Assembly (NCBI GenBank): GCA_027295975.1 | Contig: JAPUJX010000136.1 | Location: 1-6,316, forward strand | Source: Gammaproteobacteria bacterium | Lineage (GTDB): Bacteria > Pseudomonadota > Gammaproteobacteria > Pseudomonadales > Azotimanducaceae | Reading direction: 5' to 3' | Length of the DNA stretch: 6,316 nucleotides | In this document: piece after piece, positions 6,078-6,316 of the stretch | Layout of the letters: the number at the start of each line of letters is the position of its first letter | How positions within the stretch are numbered: position 1 is the first letter of the stretch | Position numbers and translations under genes: made by a program | Notes under the pieces: model-generated | The model's database searches: none | Told to the model about the DNA's origin: nothing | Seen by the model: the letters and a program-made list of their open reading frames with translations, nothing else

Positions 6078-6316
6078 ATGGCAAAAAAATCCTCAAAGAA
6101 AAAGGCACCATTCGCAAACGCCATCGCATTGAACAAACGAGCACGGTTCGACTATCACCTGGAGGAACGCTTCGAAGCTGGTTTGGTTCTCGAAGGCTGG
6201 GAAGTGAAAAGCATGCGTGCGGGGAAAGCACAACTTCCGGACAGTTATATTCTGCTTCGCGATGGCGAAGCGTGGCTGCTGGGCGCCACTATTACGCCGC
6301 TGCCCAGCGCCTCCAC
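6078..6316 (+). CDS. smpB: SsrA-binding protein SmpB, N-terminal half (cut by window edge)
   Basis: The first 79 codons are visible of a protein that is usually about 155-160 residues. After a lysine-rich start ([12 protein letters not shown]) come the family motifs: [11 protein letters not shown] (16-26), EEFEAGL-like [17 protein letters not shown], then [29 protein letters not shown]. These form the first part of the SmpB OB-fold barrel that binds the tRNA-like domain of tmRNA. SmpB and tmRNA together rescue stalled ribosomes by trans-translation. The C-terminal tail that enters the mRNA channel lies outside the window, as would any ssrA gene. It is divergent from the transporter across 84 bp. 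ratA normally stands next to smpB in related genomes; here the transporter separates them. Confidence 0.97.
   Translation, partial: MAKKSSKKKAPFANAIALNKRARFDYHLEERFEAGLVLEGWEVKSMRAGKAQLPDSYILLRDGEAWLLGATITPLPSAS

Overview
The window looks like chromosomal DNA from a gammaproteobacterium. Three things point there: the gene set recN, bamE, rnfH, ratA and smpB in the order and orientations typical of that class; proteins that align well by eye with their Escherichia coli counterparts; and moderately high GC. An hrcA-grpE heat-shock cluster is the arrangement of lineages such as Xanthomonadales or Chromatiales, not of enterics, so an environmental gammaproteobacterium outside Enterobacterales is the best guess. 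The exact taxon cannot be read from the sequence.

Layout. Positions 1-167 (minus) hold the start of a gene that is almost certainly grpE, whose acidic N-terminus contains six tandem copies of an 18-bp unit. Upstream on the same strand is hrcA, the heat-shock repressor, ending at 333. A divergent intergenic region of about 270 bp separates hrcA from recN (plus), a DNA-repair SMC-like ATPase. Next is bamE (plus), an outer-membrane-assembly lipoprotein. Convergent with bamE is a minus-strand cluster transcribed from right to left: a sodium-coupled amino-acid-type transporter of the NSS (SLC6-like) family, then ratA after 7 bp, then rnfH after 18 bp. At the right edge smpB, the tmRNA partner, starts on the plus strand and runs out of the window.

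How the genes work together. They cover housekeeping functions: protein-folding stress (hrcA, grpE), double-strand-break repair (recN), outer-membrane biogenesis (bamE), ribosome rescue (smpB), and a small pair (ratA, rnfH) of less settled function. Compared with the familiar gammaproteobacterial order, nadK is absent between the heat-shock genes and recN, fur is absent between recN and bamE, and a transporter sits between ratA and smpB. The transporter is the only clearly accessory gene.

I see no mobile element, CRISPR array, rRNA or tRNA, and no candidate for a wholly new system. The points most worth a second look are the grpE repeat, the transporter leading the ratA-rnfH operon, and a consensus -10 box so close to the smpB start that the mRNA may be leaderless.
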